The translations under genes and the position numbers were made by a program. The notes under the pieces were generated by a model. The model had not been told where the DNA came from, searched no databases, and worked only from the letters and a program-made list of their open reading frames with translations. From an uncultured Clostridium sp. (GTDB lineage: Bacteria > Bacillota > Clostridia > TANB77 > CAG-508), in assembly GCA_900553125.1 (NCBI GenBank), contig USCB01000001.1, forward strand, positions 88,022 to 152,021: a DNA stretch of 64,000 bases. The letters run 5' to 3'. Shown in pieces: positions 27,464-36,012 of this stretch. How positions within the stretch are numbered: position 1 is the stretch's first letter; the number at the start of each line of letters is the position of its first letter.

Positions 27464-28087
27464 ATGGTAAACGAAATCAAACACCCACTAATTGAACACA
27501 AACTAACAATACTAAGAGATAAAAGAACAGGAACAAAAGAATTTAGAGAACTTGCAAGTGAAATTGCAACAATATTATGTTATGAAGCAATGAAAGACGC
27601 AAGACTAGAAGAAGTAGAAATAGAAACACCTTTACAAAAAATAAAAACAGGAAAAATAGATGAAAACAAATATGCATTTGTACCAATTTTAAGAGCAGGA
27701 ATGGGAATGACAGAAGGAATAGAAAATTTAATACCAAATGCAAAAATAGGAGTTGTAGGATTATATAGAAATGAAGAAACTTTGAAACCAGTAAAATATT
27801 ACTATAAAGTTCCAAAAGATATAGCAAATAGAACAGTAATATTATTAGATCCAATGCTTGCAACAGGAGGTTCTGCAATAGATGCAATCTCTATGCTTAA
27901 AGAAGATGGAGTTAAAAATATAAAATTCTTATGTATAATTGCTGCTCCAGAAGGAATAAAAAAGTTAGAAGAAACATATCCTGATGTAGAAGTGTATTGT
28001 GCTAAGATTGATGAAAAATTGAATGAAAACGGATATATTTTACCTGGTCTTGGTGATGCGGGTGATAGAATATTTGGAACAAAATAG
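27464..28087 (+). CDS. upp: Uracil phosphoribosyltransferase
   Basis: The 207-residue enzyme converts uracil and PRPP to UMP in pyrimidine salvage. It shows the N-terminal HPLIEHKLTILRDKRT, VPILRAGMGM, the PRPP loop LLDPMLATGGSAIDAI and the C-terminal GLGDAGDRIFGT that binds uracil. AAAGGAAG precedes the ATG. A palindromic repeat follows five bases after the stop and probably ends the transcript. Confidence 0.97.
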   Translation: MVNEIKHPLIEHKLTILRDKRTGTKEFRELASEIATILCYEAMKDARLEEVEIETPLQKIKTGKIDENKYAFVPILRAGMGMTEGIENLIPNAKIGVVGLYRNEETLKPVKYYYKVPKDIANRTVILLDPMLATGGSAIDAISMLKEDGVKNIKFLCIIAAPEGIKKLEETYPDVEVYCAKIDEKLNENGYILPGLGDAGDRIFGTK

Positions 28088-28092
28088 TAATT

Positions 28093-28146
28093 TTTTCTGA
28101 TTGGGGACGGTTCTTTTCGGAAAAAGAACCGTCCCCAATCAGAAAA
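28093..28146. repeat. Palindromic intergenic repeat, 25-bp stem
   Basis: TTTTCTGATTGGGGACGG... (28093-28117) pairs perfectly with 28122-28146 around a 4-base loop. It lies between the upp stop and the ribosome site of the next gene. Same family as the elements at 27306 and 39627. Confidence 0.9.
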
Positions 28147-28159
28147 GAAGGGAGAAAAT

Positions 28160-28783
28160 ATGAAAGTATTACTAATAAATGGAGGTCCACATAAAGATGG
28201 ATGTACGAACCTAGCCTTAGAAGAAGTTGCAAAAACACTAAACAAAGAAAACATAAAAACAGAACTAATATGGCTAGAAAACAAACCAATAGGAGGATGT
28301 ATAGGATGTAACCATTGCTTGCAAACAAACAATAGGTGTTTTATGAATGACAAAGTAAACGAATTCTTAGATAAGGAAGAAACAGCAGATGGCTTTGTAT
28401 TCGGTAGCCCAGTACATTTTGCAGCAGCATCAGGAGCAATTACATCTTTTTTAGATAGAGTATTTTATGGAAGAGGAAAAATGTTTTCTGGAAAGCTATG
28501 TGCATCAGTTGTAAGTTGTAGAAGGGGAGGAGCTACAGCAGCTTTTGACCAGCTAAATAAATATGCACTAATGAGCAATATGTTTATTGTTGGTAGTTCA
28601 TATTGGAATCAAATTCATGGAACTAATAAAGAAGAGGCAGCCAAAGATTTAGAAGGGCTGCAGACAATGAGAAATCTTGGAATGAATATGGCTTATATGC
28701 TTAAATGTATGAAGATAGGAAAAGAAAGTGGAATTGAAAAACCAGAGTATGAAAATGGTAATAAGACTAATTTTATAAGGTGA
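28160..28783 (+). CDS. NAD(P)H-dependent flavodoxin-family oxidoreductase
   Basis: A 207-residue flavodoxin-fold protein. INGGPHKDGCTNLALEE is the FMN phosphate loop, GCIGCNHCLQTNNRC is a Cys-rich segment seen in iron-sulfur flavoproteins and related reductases, and FGSPVHFAAASG continues the fold. It likely moves electrons with FMN; substrate unknown. GAAGGGAG follows directly on the repeat element, then the ATG. Confidence 0.85.
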   Translation: MKVLLINGGPHKDGCTNLALEEVAKTLNKENIKTELIWLENKPIGGCIGCNHCLQTNNRCFMNDKVNEFLDKEETADGFVFGSPVHFAAASGAITSFLDRVFYGRGKMFSGKLCASVVSCRRGGATAAFDQLNKYALMSNMFIVGSSYWNQIHGTNKEEAAKDLEGLQTMRNLGMNMAYMLKCMKIGKESGIEKPEYENGNKTNFIR

Positions 28784-28893
28784 GTTAGAATTTTATTACG
28801 AATTTCAGACTTTTTTACTAACCTATTGTAACAAATATAGAAATAATATATAATAGAGATATGGTAAAATAATAATTTTTACAATATATTAAA

Positions 28894-30054
28894 ATGAAAA
28901 GAGGGAATGAGTTTTTACTCGATATAAATATGGGATTAATAAATAAAATAAGAGAATTTATAAATAAAATTAAAAAAAGTGATACAAAAATGCTAGAGGC
29001 ACCACCACGTGAAGATAGTGTCAATATAAAACAGGAAAATGAAAATAATAATGTATATAATAAAAATGTAAATAAAATGGAACAATATGTTATAAAAAAA
29101 GAACAAAGACCAATTACGCCATCGGTTTTAAAGTTGAATAAAATTGATGGAGCAATAGAACAGTACTTGTATAGTTTAATTTCTTTAAAGATGGAGAATC
29201 AAAACATAACTAGTTATAGAGCATTAACTGAAGCTTGTGCATTTATGGATAGGTATAATCCTGGAAGAAATAAAGAAACTGAAAATATACTTTTAAATAA
29301 TATAAAAAATAATGATAAATATAGATTATTAATACAAAAACAGCAAAACACAGGTTTAGCGGTATATTATCATATAGCTAAAGGTAATGCGGCAAAGTAT
29401 GTTGGAAGAATATATTTAAACTGTAAAAGAGAGAATGTTGCTTTGTTGGTAAATAGCCTAATAAATGAATTCAATGATTTAGATTCATTTTATTTAAAAT
29501 TTGTGTCTGACAATAAAATGCAAGAAAGGGGAAGAACAGATAGGATTGTAATATTTATACCCAATAATAGAGAAGAAGATAAAAAAATAGAAAAATGTAT
29601 TTATAAATTACAATCAGAAAGACCTGAATTATTTGTAGATGAAACTGCGAATAACCCATTTTTGGAGTCGAGAGGAAATGTAATGTATGCATTAGAACCG
29701 GATACAGAGCAATATGTTACGTTAAGCGGGAGAATTGAAATAATAGATAAGAGTTATAATACATTTTTGGCAAAAGCACTGGAGGAGTCATATTTAAAAG
29801 CTATAAAAGAAATGGTTACACAAGATAATCAATTATATGAGAAATTTGGAGAAATGATAGATAATAATTCTATAAATAATACATTAAATATATTAGAAAA
29901 CATTATGAATAATTCTAATAAGGAATTGATTTTAATAGAAAAAATAAAATCAAATTTAAGAATTTGTCAGCAAAATAATAAATGTTTAAGAATAAAGGGA
30001 CTAAATGAAAGAAGAGATACACCGAATAATTCAATAGATGATTCTCCAAGATAA
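28894..30054 (+). CDS. Hypothetical protein with a HopA1-like region (386 residues)
   Basis: The N-terminal 60 residues are basic and low in complexity. From about residue 85 the protein resembles from memory the HopA1 effector/lanthipeptide-associated fold: ALTEACAFMDRYNPG, YHIAKGNAAKYVGRIYLNCK, FYLKFVSD, GRTDRIVIFIP and RPELFVDET, in the order I expect for that family. No secretion signal and no lanthipeptide enzymes are nearby. The first ATG has no clear ribosome site; ATG 28930 is an alternative. The HopA1 assignment is tentative. Confidence 0.5.
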   Translation: MKRGNEFLLDINMGLINKIREFINKIKKSDTKMLEAPPREDSVNIKQENENNNVYNKNVNKMEQYVIKKEQRPITPSVLKLNKIDGAIEQYLYSLISLKMENQNITSYRALTEACAFMDRYNPGRNKETENILLNNIKNNDKYRLLIQKQQNTGLAVYYHIAKGNAAKYVGRIYLNCKRENVALLVNSLINEFNDLDSFYLKFVSDNKMQERGRTDRIVIFIPNNREEDKKIEKCIYKLQSERPELFVDETANNPFLESRGNVMYALEPDTEQYVTLSGRIEIIDKSYNTFLAKALEESYLKAIKEMVTQDNQLYEKFGEMIDNNSINNTLNILENIMNNSNKELILIEKIKSNLRICQQNNKCLRIKGLNERRDTPNNSIDDSPR

Positions 30055-30108
30055 AAATCACTTTTTTCAATAATATTCATAAAATAATATTATTGAAGGA
30101 GGCTAAAG

Positions 30109-30789
30109 ATGGCAAGAATAATAGTTTTTAATAATGATACAAACCGAATGGAAAATTACACAAGAACAGAAACAGCTGCAATGCCATATAACACAAATAG
30201 AACATTAACAGTGAGAGAATTTAGAGGGTCAAGTAATTCAAATATATTGTGGACTACAAAAAGAACGATGCAAAGTTGGAACAGTCAAAGATACATATGG
30301 GGAGGACCAATACCAGTAGGTTTTGCATTTAAAAGACCTTATGAAGGGGGACATGGAACACAAAGTCAACATTATGCAGGAGTTGCATTTGATGTAGGGC
30401 AAACATTATCGCAAACTAGAAGAAGAGCTTTATGGAATAGTGCAAATTCATCTGGTATATGGAGCTATGTAGAGCCAATTAGCTTGACACCAACATGGGT
30501 TCATTGGGATAAAAGATTTGGAACACCAGCATGTTCAAGTGGTGGATATCCACTAATAAAAAGGGGAAGTATAAGCAATTATGTTCTTATTGCACAAGAC
30601 GATTTAAATACATTAGGATTCCCAACAGGTGGTTTAGATGGAATATTTGGTGCACAAACTCAGACAGCTGTGAGGAATTATCAAAGAAAAGTAGGATTAT
30701 CTGCTGATGGAATTGTAGGATGCAATACATGGAGGGCTTTGCAAGAAGCGGTTATAGGTACAGGAGCAACAAGCACAACTATAAATTAA
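30109..30789 (+). CDS. Peptidoglycan-binding protein with M15-like carboxypeptidase domain
   Basis: The 226-residue protein lacks a signal peptide. The N-terminal domain (about 1-140) has GGHGTQSQHYAGVAFDVG and PTWVHWDKRFG, giving His/Asp/His zinc ligands like D,D- or L,D-carboxypeptidases. The C-terminal PG_binding_1 domain (about 158-215) has DDLNTLGFPTGGLDGIFG, QTQTAVRNYQRKVGL and DGIVGCNTWRAL. It is probably a wall-active enzyme, possibly for spores since it has no export signal. GAAGGAGG precedes the ATG. Confidence 0.75.
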   Translation: MARIIVFNNDTNRMENYTRTETAAMPYNTNRTLTVREFRGSSNSNILWTTKRTMQSWNSQRYIWGGPIPVGFAFKRPYEGGHGTQSQHYAGVAFDVGQTLSQTRRRALWNSANSSGIWSYVEPISLTPTWVHWDKRFGTPACSSGGYPLIKRGSISNYVLIAQDDLNTLGFPTGGLDGIFGAQTQTAVRNYQRKVGLSADGIVGCNTWRALQEAVIGTGATSTTIN

Positions 30790-30794
30790 AATAG

Positions 30795-30832
30795 AAATAA
30801 GCTAAATTTCATAATTGAAATATAGCTTATTT
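30795..30832 (+). terminator. Terminator after the peptidoglycan-binding gene
   Basis: AAATAAGCTA (30795-30804) pairs with TAGCTTATTT (30823-30832), with an inner 5-bp stem, followed by a long T tract. Confidence 0.85.
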
Positions 30833-30932
30833 TTTTTATTATAAAACTACAACTATTAACAGTAAACAATAGGTTCTAGTCTTACTATAACAAAAAAAAT
30901 ATCTAAAATAACAAAAAAAATACATAAAAAAA

Positions 30933-30961
30933 TTGACAAATACATAAAATAATGCTAGAAT
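30933..30961 (+). promoter_or_regulatory. Promoter for the MrcB-like/methylase island
   Basis: TTGACA (30933-30938), a 17-base spacer and TAGAAT (30956-30961) with TG before the -10. This is one of the closest matches to consensus in the window. Confidence 0.75.
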
Positions 30962-31003
30962 TTAGAAGAAATATATTTCAATACATAAAAAAGGAGATGA
31001 AAA

Positions 31004-31717
31004 ATGACAAGACAATTTAAAAATAGAGAAGATTTTTTTGATTATCTAATGCACTCATATGTTCGTGAATTAGAAGAAGTACCAACAAAAAAAGGAATGC
31101 AAAAAAGACTAAAAGATAATGAGCTTGAGCAAAGATTAAAAGAAGAAACGAAAAAAAATGTACAAGCGAAAGATTTATCAGTAGAGCTAAAATTAGGACC
31201 CAACTACAATAGGAGTACAAACGTTTGGATACAAATATTTACTCCAGAAAATAGAAGTGGAACCAAGGGAAGATATGTAGGAATATCATTCGAAAAAGAG
31301 AATAATGAAATAGCAATATGGAATGGATTTGGAAGAGGGGGACATAAAAAAAATGAAATTTTAGAACTAGCAAAAGAGTATAAACTAAAATATTCATTAA
31401 TAGAACCAAACCTAAAATACGGATTTGAATATATCGCAAATTGTAATGATGCTATATTCATAATAAAAAAAATAAAAACAAGTAACTTCAAAGATGCAGA
31501 ATTTGAAAGAGATATAAACTATATCACGGAATTATATAAAACATATGAGGAAAGATTTGAAAATGCTGTAATTTCGGTTGAAAATGAAAAAAAAGAAAAA
31601 ACAATATTACAAAAAAGTTATGAAGAGCTTAATGAAAAAATGTTAACTCTTATAGAAGAAGCTGGAAATATAGCAAAAGAATTGAAAAAGATGAGAAAGG
31701 GTGAAAAAAATAGTTAA
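31004..31717 (+). CDS. MrcB/DUF3578-like N-terminal domain protein with coiled-coil tail
   Basis: The 237-residue protein has a central part, WIQIFTPENRSGTKGRYVGI then SFEKENNEIAIWNGFGR. It resembles the DUF3578/MrcB domain found at the N-terminus of modification-dependent restriction proteins. The last 60 residues are charged and likely coiled-coil. No NTPase or nuclease motif is present, so it could be a recognition partner. It has its own consensus promoter and an AAGGAG site. The type I-like S and M genes follow, which suggests a DNA-modification or defence role. The family match is moderate. Confidence 0.5.
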   Translation: MTRQFKNREDFFDYLMHSYVRELEEVPTKKGMQKRLKDNELEQRLKEETKKNVQAKDLSVELKLGPNYNRSTNVWIQIFTPENRSGTKGRYVGISFEKENNEIAIWNGFGRGGHKKNEILELAKEYKLKYSLIEPNLKYGFEYIANCNDAIFIIKKIKTSNFKDAEFERDINYITELYKTYEERFENAVISVENEKKEKTILQKSYEELNEKMLTLIEEAGNIAKELKKMRKGEKNS

Positions 31718-31737
31718 CAAAAGATTTAAAATAAGAA

Positions 31738-31768
31738 AGTTCTAAATAATTGGCACTTATTTAGAACT
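31738..31768. other. 12-bp hairpin downstream of the MrcB-like gene
   Basis: AGTTCTAAATAA (31738-31749) pairs exactly with 31757-31768 around TTGGCAC. No T tract follows, so it may be a processing or stability element. Confidence 0.45.
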
Positions 31769-31896
31769 CATGAAAATATTTTGTATATATACATATAACA
31801 AGCTTATTATAGCATGAAATCGGAAAAAATGCAAAATATATATTGAAATCTTTTGAAAATCCTAAAAAATAAAAATTGAAAGAAAGGTGATAAAAG

Positions 31897-32118
31897 ATGA
31901 AATATATAGTAAGTAAAAATGCACAAACAGGAACAGGAAATCACAAAATACATACTATAGATTGCGCAAAAAGACCCAAAACAGAAAATGTAATAGACCT
32001 AAAAGAATGTCTATGTCCTATAGAGGCAAAAAATAGGGCTAAAGAATATTATAAAAATGTAAATGGCTGCAAATACTGTTGCAGGCAAATATATTATAAA
32101 ATTGAAATAAAATTATAA
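31897..32118 (+). CDS. Small Cys-rich, probably zinc-binding protein (73 residues)
   Basis: The spacing H-x4-C (HTIDCAKRP), ECLCPIEAKNRAKEYY and NGCKYCCRQ recalls the small Ada-type zinc-binding fold, in which a HxxxxC is followed by an A-rich helix and a GxxCxxC. GAAAGGTGAT precedes the ATG. It lies 22 bases before the half-HsdS gene and is probably cotranscribed. Function unknown; a DNA-binding accessory to the methylase genes is possible. Confidence 0.6.
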   Translation: MKYIVSKNAQTGTGNHKIHTIDCAKRPKTENVIDLKECLCPIEAKNRAKEYYKNVNGCKYCCRQIYYKIEIKL

Positions 32119-32140
32119 AAACACAAAAAGAGGAGATAAA

Positions 32141-32710
32141 ATGAAGTTAGAAGAATTAGCACAGGTAATGATTGGCATATTAACTAAAAGAGAAATGGAT
32201 GAAAAAGGAAAAAATAGATATCGTTTATTTTCACTAAAAAACTATGAAGAAAAAAAAGAATATGAAGAAATAATAGCAAATAAGGAATTAAACAATAAAT
32301 TAACACAAAAAGGAGATTTGTTATTTCGTTTATTATGTCCAAACAAGATAATACATGTTGATGAAAAACTAGAAGGAATATTAGTATCATCACAATTTTG
32401 TATTATAAGGGTACAAAAAGAAAAAATAGATCCAATTATATTAAAATGGTATTTAGAAAGTCCAAAGGCAAATGAAGACTTAAATACAAAAACAACAGGT
32501 TCTATAATAAAAACAGTACCTGTAGCTAATTTGAAAACTTTAAATATCCCATCAATAGACCCAAAAGAGCAAGAAAAAATGAAAAGATTAATTTTGCTAT
32601 GGGAAAAAGAAAAGGAAATCTCAAAGAAAATATTAGAAGAAAAAGAAAAAATGTACAATTCTTATTTAGAAGAAAAAATAAATAAAAAGGAGAATGATAT
32701 TGGAATATAA
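32141..32710 (+). CDS. Half-size type I restriction specificity subunit (HsdS-like)
   Basis: At 189 residues this is about half a normal HsdS. It has one target-recognition domain (LVSSQFCIIRV, ILKWYLESPKANEDL, TTGSIIKTVPVANLKTLNIP) followed by the conserved helix (PKEQEKMKRLILLWEKEKEI). Such half-subunits may dimerise to read a palindromic bipartite target; that is inferred. GAGGAG precedes the ATG. The stop overlaps the methylase start region. Confidence 0.75.
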   Translation: MKLEELAQVMIGILTKREMDEKGKNRYRLFSLKNYEEKKEYEEIIANKELNNKLTQKGDLLFRLLCPNKIIHVDEKLEGILVSSQFCIIRVQKEKIDPIILKWYLESPKANEDLNTKTTGSIIKTVPVANLKTLNIPSIDPKEQEKMKRLILLWEKEKEISKKILEEKEKMYNSYLEEKINKKENDIGI

Positions 32711-34043
32711 GGAACCATCAGAAAAAGAAAAACAAAAAAACATAAATAATAAGCTAAAAGAAATTTGTAACCAATTAAAAAATATACCCAATATTGGTTT
32801 AAATTATATTGAATACATGTCAGCACTTATTTATGCACTTTTTGAAACGAAAATAGAAATAAATATAAAAGATGAAATAGATACAATGTGGCTAATAAGA
32901 GATATAGACAAAGAATTAGATGATATAAGAACAAGAGAAAATTCATACAAGTTGTTTATAAATATAAGATTAGGAGAAGTAATAGATAGAGAATATTATA
33001 GTATTATAAAAGAAATAATAATTAAAATAAATAAGCTTATTATAGAAACAAAAAGAGATAAAAAAATCCTAGCAAAAGCATTTGAATATATACTTATGGA
33101 TGCAGCAGAAAATAATGATTTAAAATTGCAAAATGGCGAGTTCTATACACCAAAGGCTATAATTAATACAATGGTAAATTTATTACCAATAAAAGACAAT
33201 ATGGCAATTTATAATCCGGCGTCAGGAAGTGGGGATTTTATAGTAGAAAGTGCAAAAAAAGCTAAAATATATGCATTTGGAGAAGAAACCAATATAAATA
33301 ATTATAATATTTGCATGACAAACCTATGGATACATGATATATATAATAAAAGAATTCAAGAAAATATAGGAGAAAATTTTAGATTAGCTGATGTAGCAGT
33401 AGGAAATCCACCATTTGCAGGTGATAGCAAAGAAGAAATAAATAAAAATATAGCATTACAGGATATATATTATAAATATGGTATACCAATAACTGCAAGT
33501 ACATATACAAAATTTCTTGTAATGATGTTAGAAAGCATAAATGACAATGGACAAATGGCTATTATTTTACCACATGGTTTTTTATTTAAAAAAACAAATG
33601 CTGAATGTGAAGTAAGAAAAAAATTAATAAGAAATAATTATATAGAAGCGGTTATAAGTTTGCCTGAAAAACTTTTTTTCAATACAAAAATTCCAGTTGT
33701 TATATTAATAATCAATAAAGCCAAAAGAGAAAGCGATGTTTTATTTATAGATGCAAGTAGAGAATATTCAAGTAAGAGAAAAAACAATATTCTAAGTGAT
33801 AAAAATATAAATAAAATAGTTGAAACATACCGAAAAAAAGAAATAATACAAAATTATTCGTATGTAGCTAAAATACAAGAAATAGAAAAAAATAACTATG
33901 ATTTAAATATAAGAAAATATGTAAGATTTCAACAAAAAACAAACCAAATAAATCAAGAAGAAACAAAAGAAAAAATATATGAATGGGAAAACGAAAAAAG
34001 ATGTATACAAGATAAAATAAATGAAATATTAAATAACTGGTAA
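32700..34043 (+). CDS. N6-adenine DNA methyltransferase, HsdM-like (no HsdR nearby)
   Basis: The protein of about 447 residues has a helical N-terminal domain, NGEFYTPKAII, the SAM motif NPASGSGDFIVESA and catalytic NPPF near residue 235. It should methylate adenine with the HsdS-like partner. TTG 32700 has AAGGAG at seven bases; the ATG six bases upstream is only one base from that site, so TTG is preferred. It overlaps the S gene. No restriction subunit is visible, so it may be an orphan epigenetic methylase. A terminator follows. Confidence 0.82.
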   Translation: MEYKEPSEKEKQKNINNKLKEICNQLKNIPNIGLNYIEYMSALIYALFETKIEINIKDEIDTMWLIRDIDKELDDIRTRENSYKLFINIRLGEVIDREYYSIIKEIIIKINKLIIETKRDKKILAKAFEYILMDAAENNDLKLQNGEFYTPKAIINTMVNLLPIKDNMAIYNPASGSGDFIVESAKKAKIYAFGEETNINNYNICMTNLWIHDIYNKRIQENIGENFRLADVAVGNPPFAGDSKEEINKNIALQDIYYKYGIPITASTYTKFLVMMLESINDNGQMAIILPHGFLFKKTNAECEVRKKLIRNNYIEAVISLPEKLFFNTKIPVVILIINKAKRESDVLFIDASREYSSKRKNNILSDKNINKIVETYRKKEIIQNYSYVAKIQEIEKNNYDLNIRKYVRFQQKTNQINQEETKEKIYEWENEKRCIQDKINEILNNW

Positions 34044-34044
34044 A

Positions 34045-34080
34045 AAGCTTAATGTATCATTTTAGTGATACATTAAGCTT
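34045..34080. terminator. Bidirectional terminator between the methylase gene and rluA
   Basis: A perfect 15-bp stem (34045-34059 with 34066-34080) with a 6-base loop overlaps the rluA stop on the minus strand. Confidence 0.8.
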
Positions 34081-34923
34081 AAATTCTCTACCATTTAAAT
34101 AATTTAGTTTTTGGCTGTCATTTTTAAATACAAATTTTAATTTATAACTGATTAGTTTTTGAGTTTTCACATTAAACTTTTTATTTACTGAATTGATTCC
34201 ATATTTACCATCACCAATAATAGGAAAACCGATATGAGCCAAATGTGCACGAATTTGATGAGTTCTACCAGTTTCAATTTCAACATCTAAAAGTGAAGTA
34301 TTATTATCAAAATATTCTAATAAAGAATATGAAGTAATAATCTTTTGGTAGCCCTTCTTAGGAACATCAGAAATATAAACCAAAGATTTAGAGCTATCTT
34401 TAAAAAGGTAAGAAATCAATTTTTCACTTTTTTTAGGAGGAATACCATATACTAAAGCCATATAGTGTTTTTCAATTTCGTGATTTTTAAATTTGTTTAT
34501 CAAAATGTTTAAAGATTCTTCATTTTTAGCAAAAAGAATCAGACCAGTAGTATTTCTATCTAATCTATGACATGGCATAGGCTTAAATTCACTGTATGAG
34601 TACAAGTTGTGGATAACTTCAGTTAAACTTTGCGAACCTGTAACCTCTATATTAGAGGGTTTGTTAATTAGTAAAATATTATCATCTTCATATATAATAT
34701 CTAAATTAAAGTTATATTCTAATAAATTATCAGCAATATAAACTAAAATTTCATCGTTTTCAAAAACAGTAATATTTTCAGAAACTCTTTTACCATTTAC
34801 CTTAATATCTTTTTTTCTTAAAGTTTTGTAAAAAAGACTGTTTGAAAGGTTGAAAATATTATCTTTTAAAAATTTATCTAATTTTTTATTATTATATTTT
34901 TTGTTTACAACTAATTTTTTCAT
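34057..34923 (-). CDS. RluA-family pseudouridine synthase
   Basis: The 288-residue protein has an N-terminal S4-like RNA-binding domain (KLDKFLKDNIF...KVNGKRVSEN). The catalytic domain follows with the Asp in CHRLDRNTTGLILFAK and the GRTHQIRAHLAHIGFPIIGD signature. It isomerises uridine in rRNA or tRNA; the site is not predictable. ATG 34923 is chosen over an open frame that runs 24 codons upstream, because a promoter (-10 at 34931-34936) lies just seven bases before it. The message would then be nearly leaderless, as no ribosome site is visible. Confidence 0.9.
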   Translation of the reverse strand: MKKLVVNKKYNNKKLDKFLKDNIFNLSNSLFYKTLRKKDIKVNGKRVSENITVFENDEILVYIADNLLEYNFNLDIIYEDDNILLINKPSNIEVTGSQSLTEVIHNLYSYSEFKPMPCHRLDRNTTGLILFAKNEESLNILINKFKNHEIEKHYMALVYGIPPKKSEKLISYLFKDSSKSLVYISDVPKKGYQKIITSYSLLEYFDNNTSLLDVEIETGRTHQIRAHLAHIGFPIIGDGKYGINSVNKKFNVKTQKLISYKLKFVFKNDSQKLNYLNGREFKLNVSLK

Positions 34924-34930
34924 ACTTGAT

Positions 34931-34959
34931 ATTATAAGACATATATTATTAAATATCAA
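34931..34959 (-). promoter_or_regulatory. Promoter for rluA, predicted leaderless transcript
   Basis: Read on the minus strand: TTGATA (34959-34954), 17 bases, TATAAT (34936-34931), then only seven bases to the ATG at 34923. Confidence 0.65.
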
Positions 34960-34987
34960 TAATATGTTGGCAATTACAATAAAAAAT

Positions 34988-35016
34988 ATTGACAATTCCC
35001 AATGATTTGTATATTA
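34988..35016 (+). promoter_or_regulatory. Promoter for the Tim44-like/SPFH operon
   Basis: TTGACA (34988-34993), a 17-base spacer and TATTAT (35011-35016). It is divergent from the rluA promoter. Confidence 0.75.
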
Positions 35017-35085
35017 TTAAATTAGTACAGAAAAATCGACAAAAAGCACAATCAATATAAAACAAAAGATAAAGGGGGTGGAAAT

Positions 35086-35982
35086 ATGAAAAAGAAAATA
35101 ATTAAATTAGTTAAAGTAGTACTAATAGTTAGTTTGCTTATAAATGTTAAACTAGGACTTAAAGTTCAAGCAGATGTTGGAGGAATTCAAAGATATGACA
35201 GTTCAAGTTCATCAAGTAGTTATAGCTCAAGCTCATCAGGAAGTTATAGTTCAAGTGACTATGATTGGGGCACACACTCATCATCGGGTTCATACTCATC
35301 ATCAGGAAGTTTTACACTACCAGAAATGATAATTTTTTTGGTTGTAGTAGGAATAGTTATATATGTAACGATGAAACAGAATGGTGATACAAAAAGCGAC
35401 ATAAGCACAAAAGACAATACAAAACAAGTCGCAACTCAAATAAGACAAATAGACCCAATGTTTTCAGAAGATAATTTCCTAGCATGGACAAAAGAAGTAT
35501 TTATAAAATTACAAACTGCATGGACCAAAAAAGATTGGTCAATAATACGACCATTTGAATCAAACGAACTATTTGAGCAACATAATTCACAGTTACAAGA
35601 ATTCATAGAAAGAGGAAGAACTAATATTGTAGAAAGAATTAATGTAACATCTGCAACATTATATAGTTTTAAACAAGATGGAGATAAAGAAACCTTAAAA
35701 GTAACTTTAAAAGCAGTTATGAGAGATTATATAATAGATGATTCAACAAAAAGAGTATTAGAAGGAAATCCAAATGTAGACCAATATATGACTTATAGAT
35801 TAACATTTATTAGAAAAGCAGGAGTAAAAACAAAACCAGGAACAAACAGCAAATCCACAACAAACTGTCCAAATTGTGGGGCACCTACTCAAATTACATC
35901 TGCAGGTAAATGCGAATATTGTGGAAGTGTTATAACAACAGGAGAACACGATTGGGTTCTATCAAATTTAGAAGGAGTATAG
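35086..35982 (+). CDS. Exported membrane protein with Tim44-like domain and C-terminal zinc ribbon
   Basis: The 298-residue protein has a signal peptide (about 1-29), a Ser-rich stretch of about 40 residues, a membrane segment (about 83-102) and a Tim44-like domain (ENFLAWTKEVFIKLQTAWTK...MTYRLTFIRK). It ends with a four-Cys zinc ribbon (CPNCGAP...CEYCGSV). GGGGGTGG precedes the ATG. It is 30 bases upstream of an SPFH protein that also ends in zinc ribbons, an arrangement that recalls the B. subtilis ydjG-ydjI envelope-stress genes. Function inferred only. Confidence 0.75.
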   Translation: MKKKIIKLVKVVLIVSLLINVKLGLKVQADVGGIQRYDSSSSSSSYSSSSSGSYSSSDYDWGTHSSSGSYSSSGSFTLPEMIIFLVVVGIVIYVTMKQNGDTKSDISTKDNTKQVATQIRQIDPMFSEDNFLAWTKEVFIKLQTAWTKKDWSIIRPFESNELFEQHNSQLQEFIERGRTNIVERINVTSATLYSFKQDGDKETLKVTLKAVMRDYIIDDSTKRVLEGNPNVDQYMTYRLTFIRKAGVKTKPGTNSKSTTNCPNCGAPTQITSAGKCEYCGSVITTGEHDWVLSNLEGV

Positions 35983-36012
35983 ATATTTAAATATCAAAAA
36001 TAGGAGGAAAAT

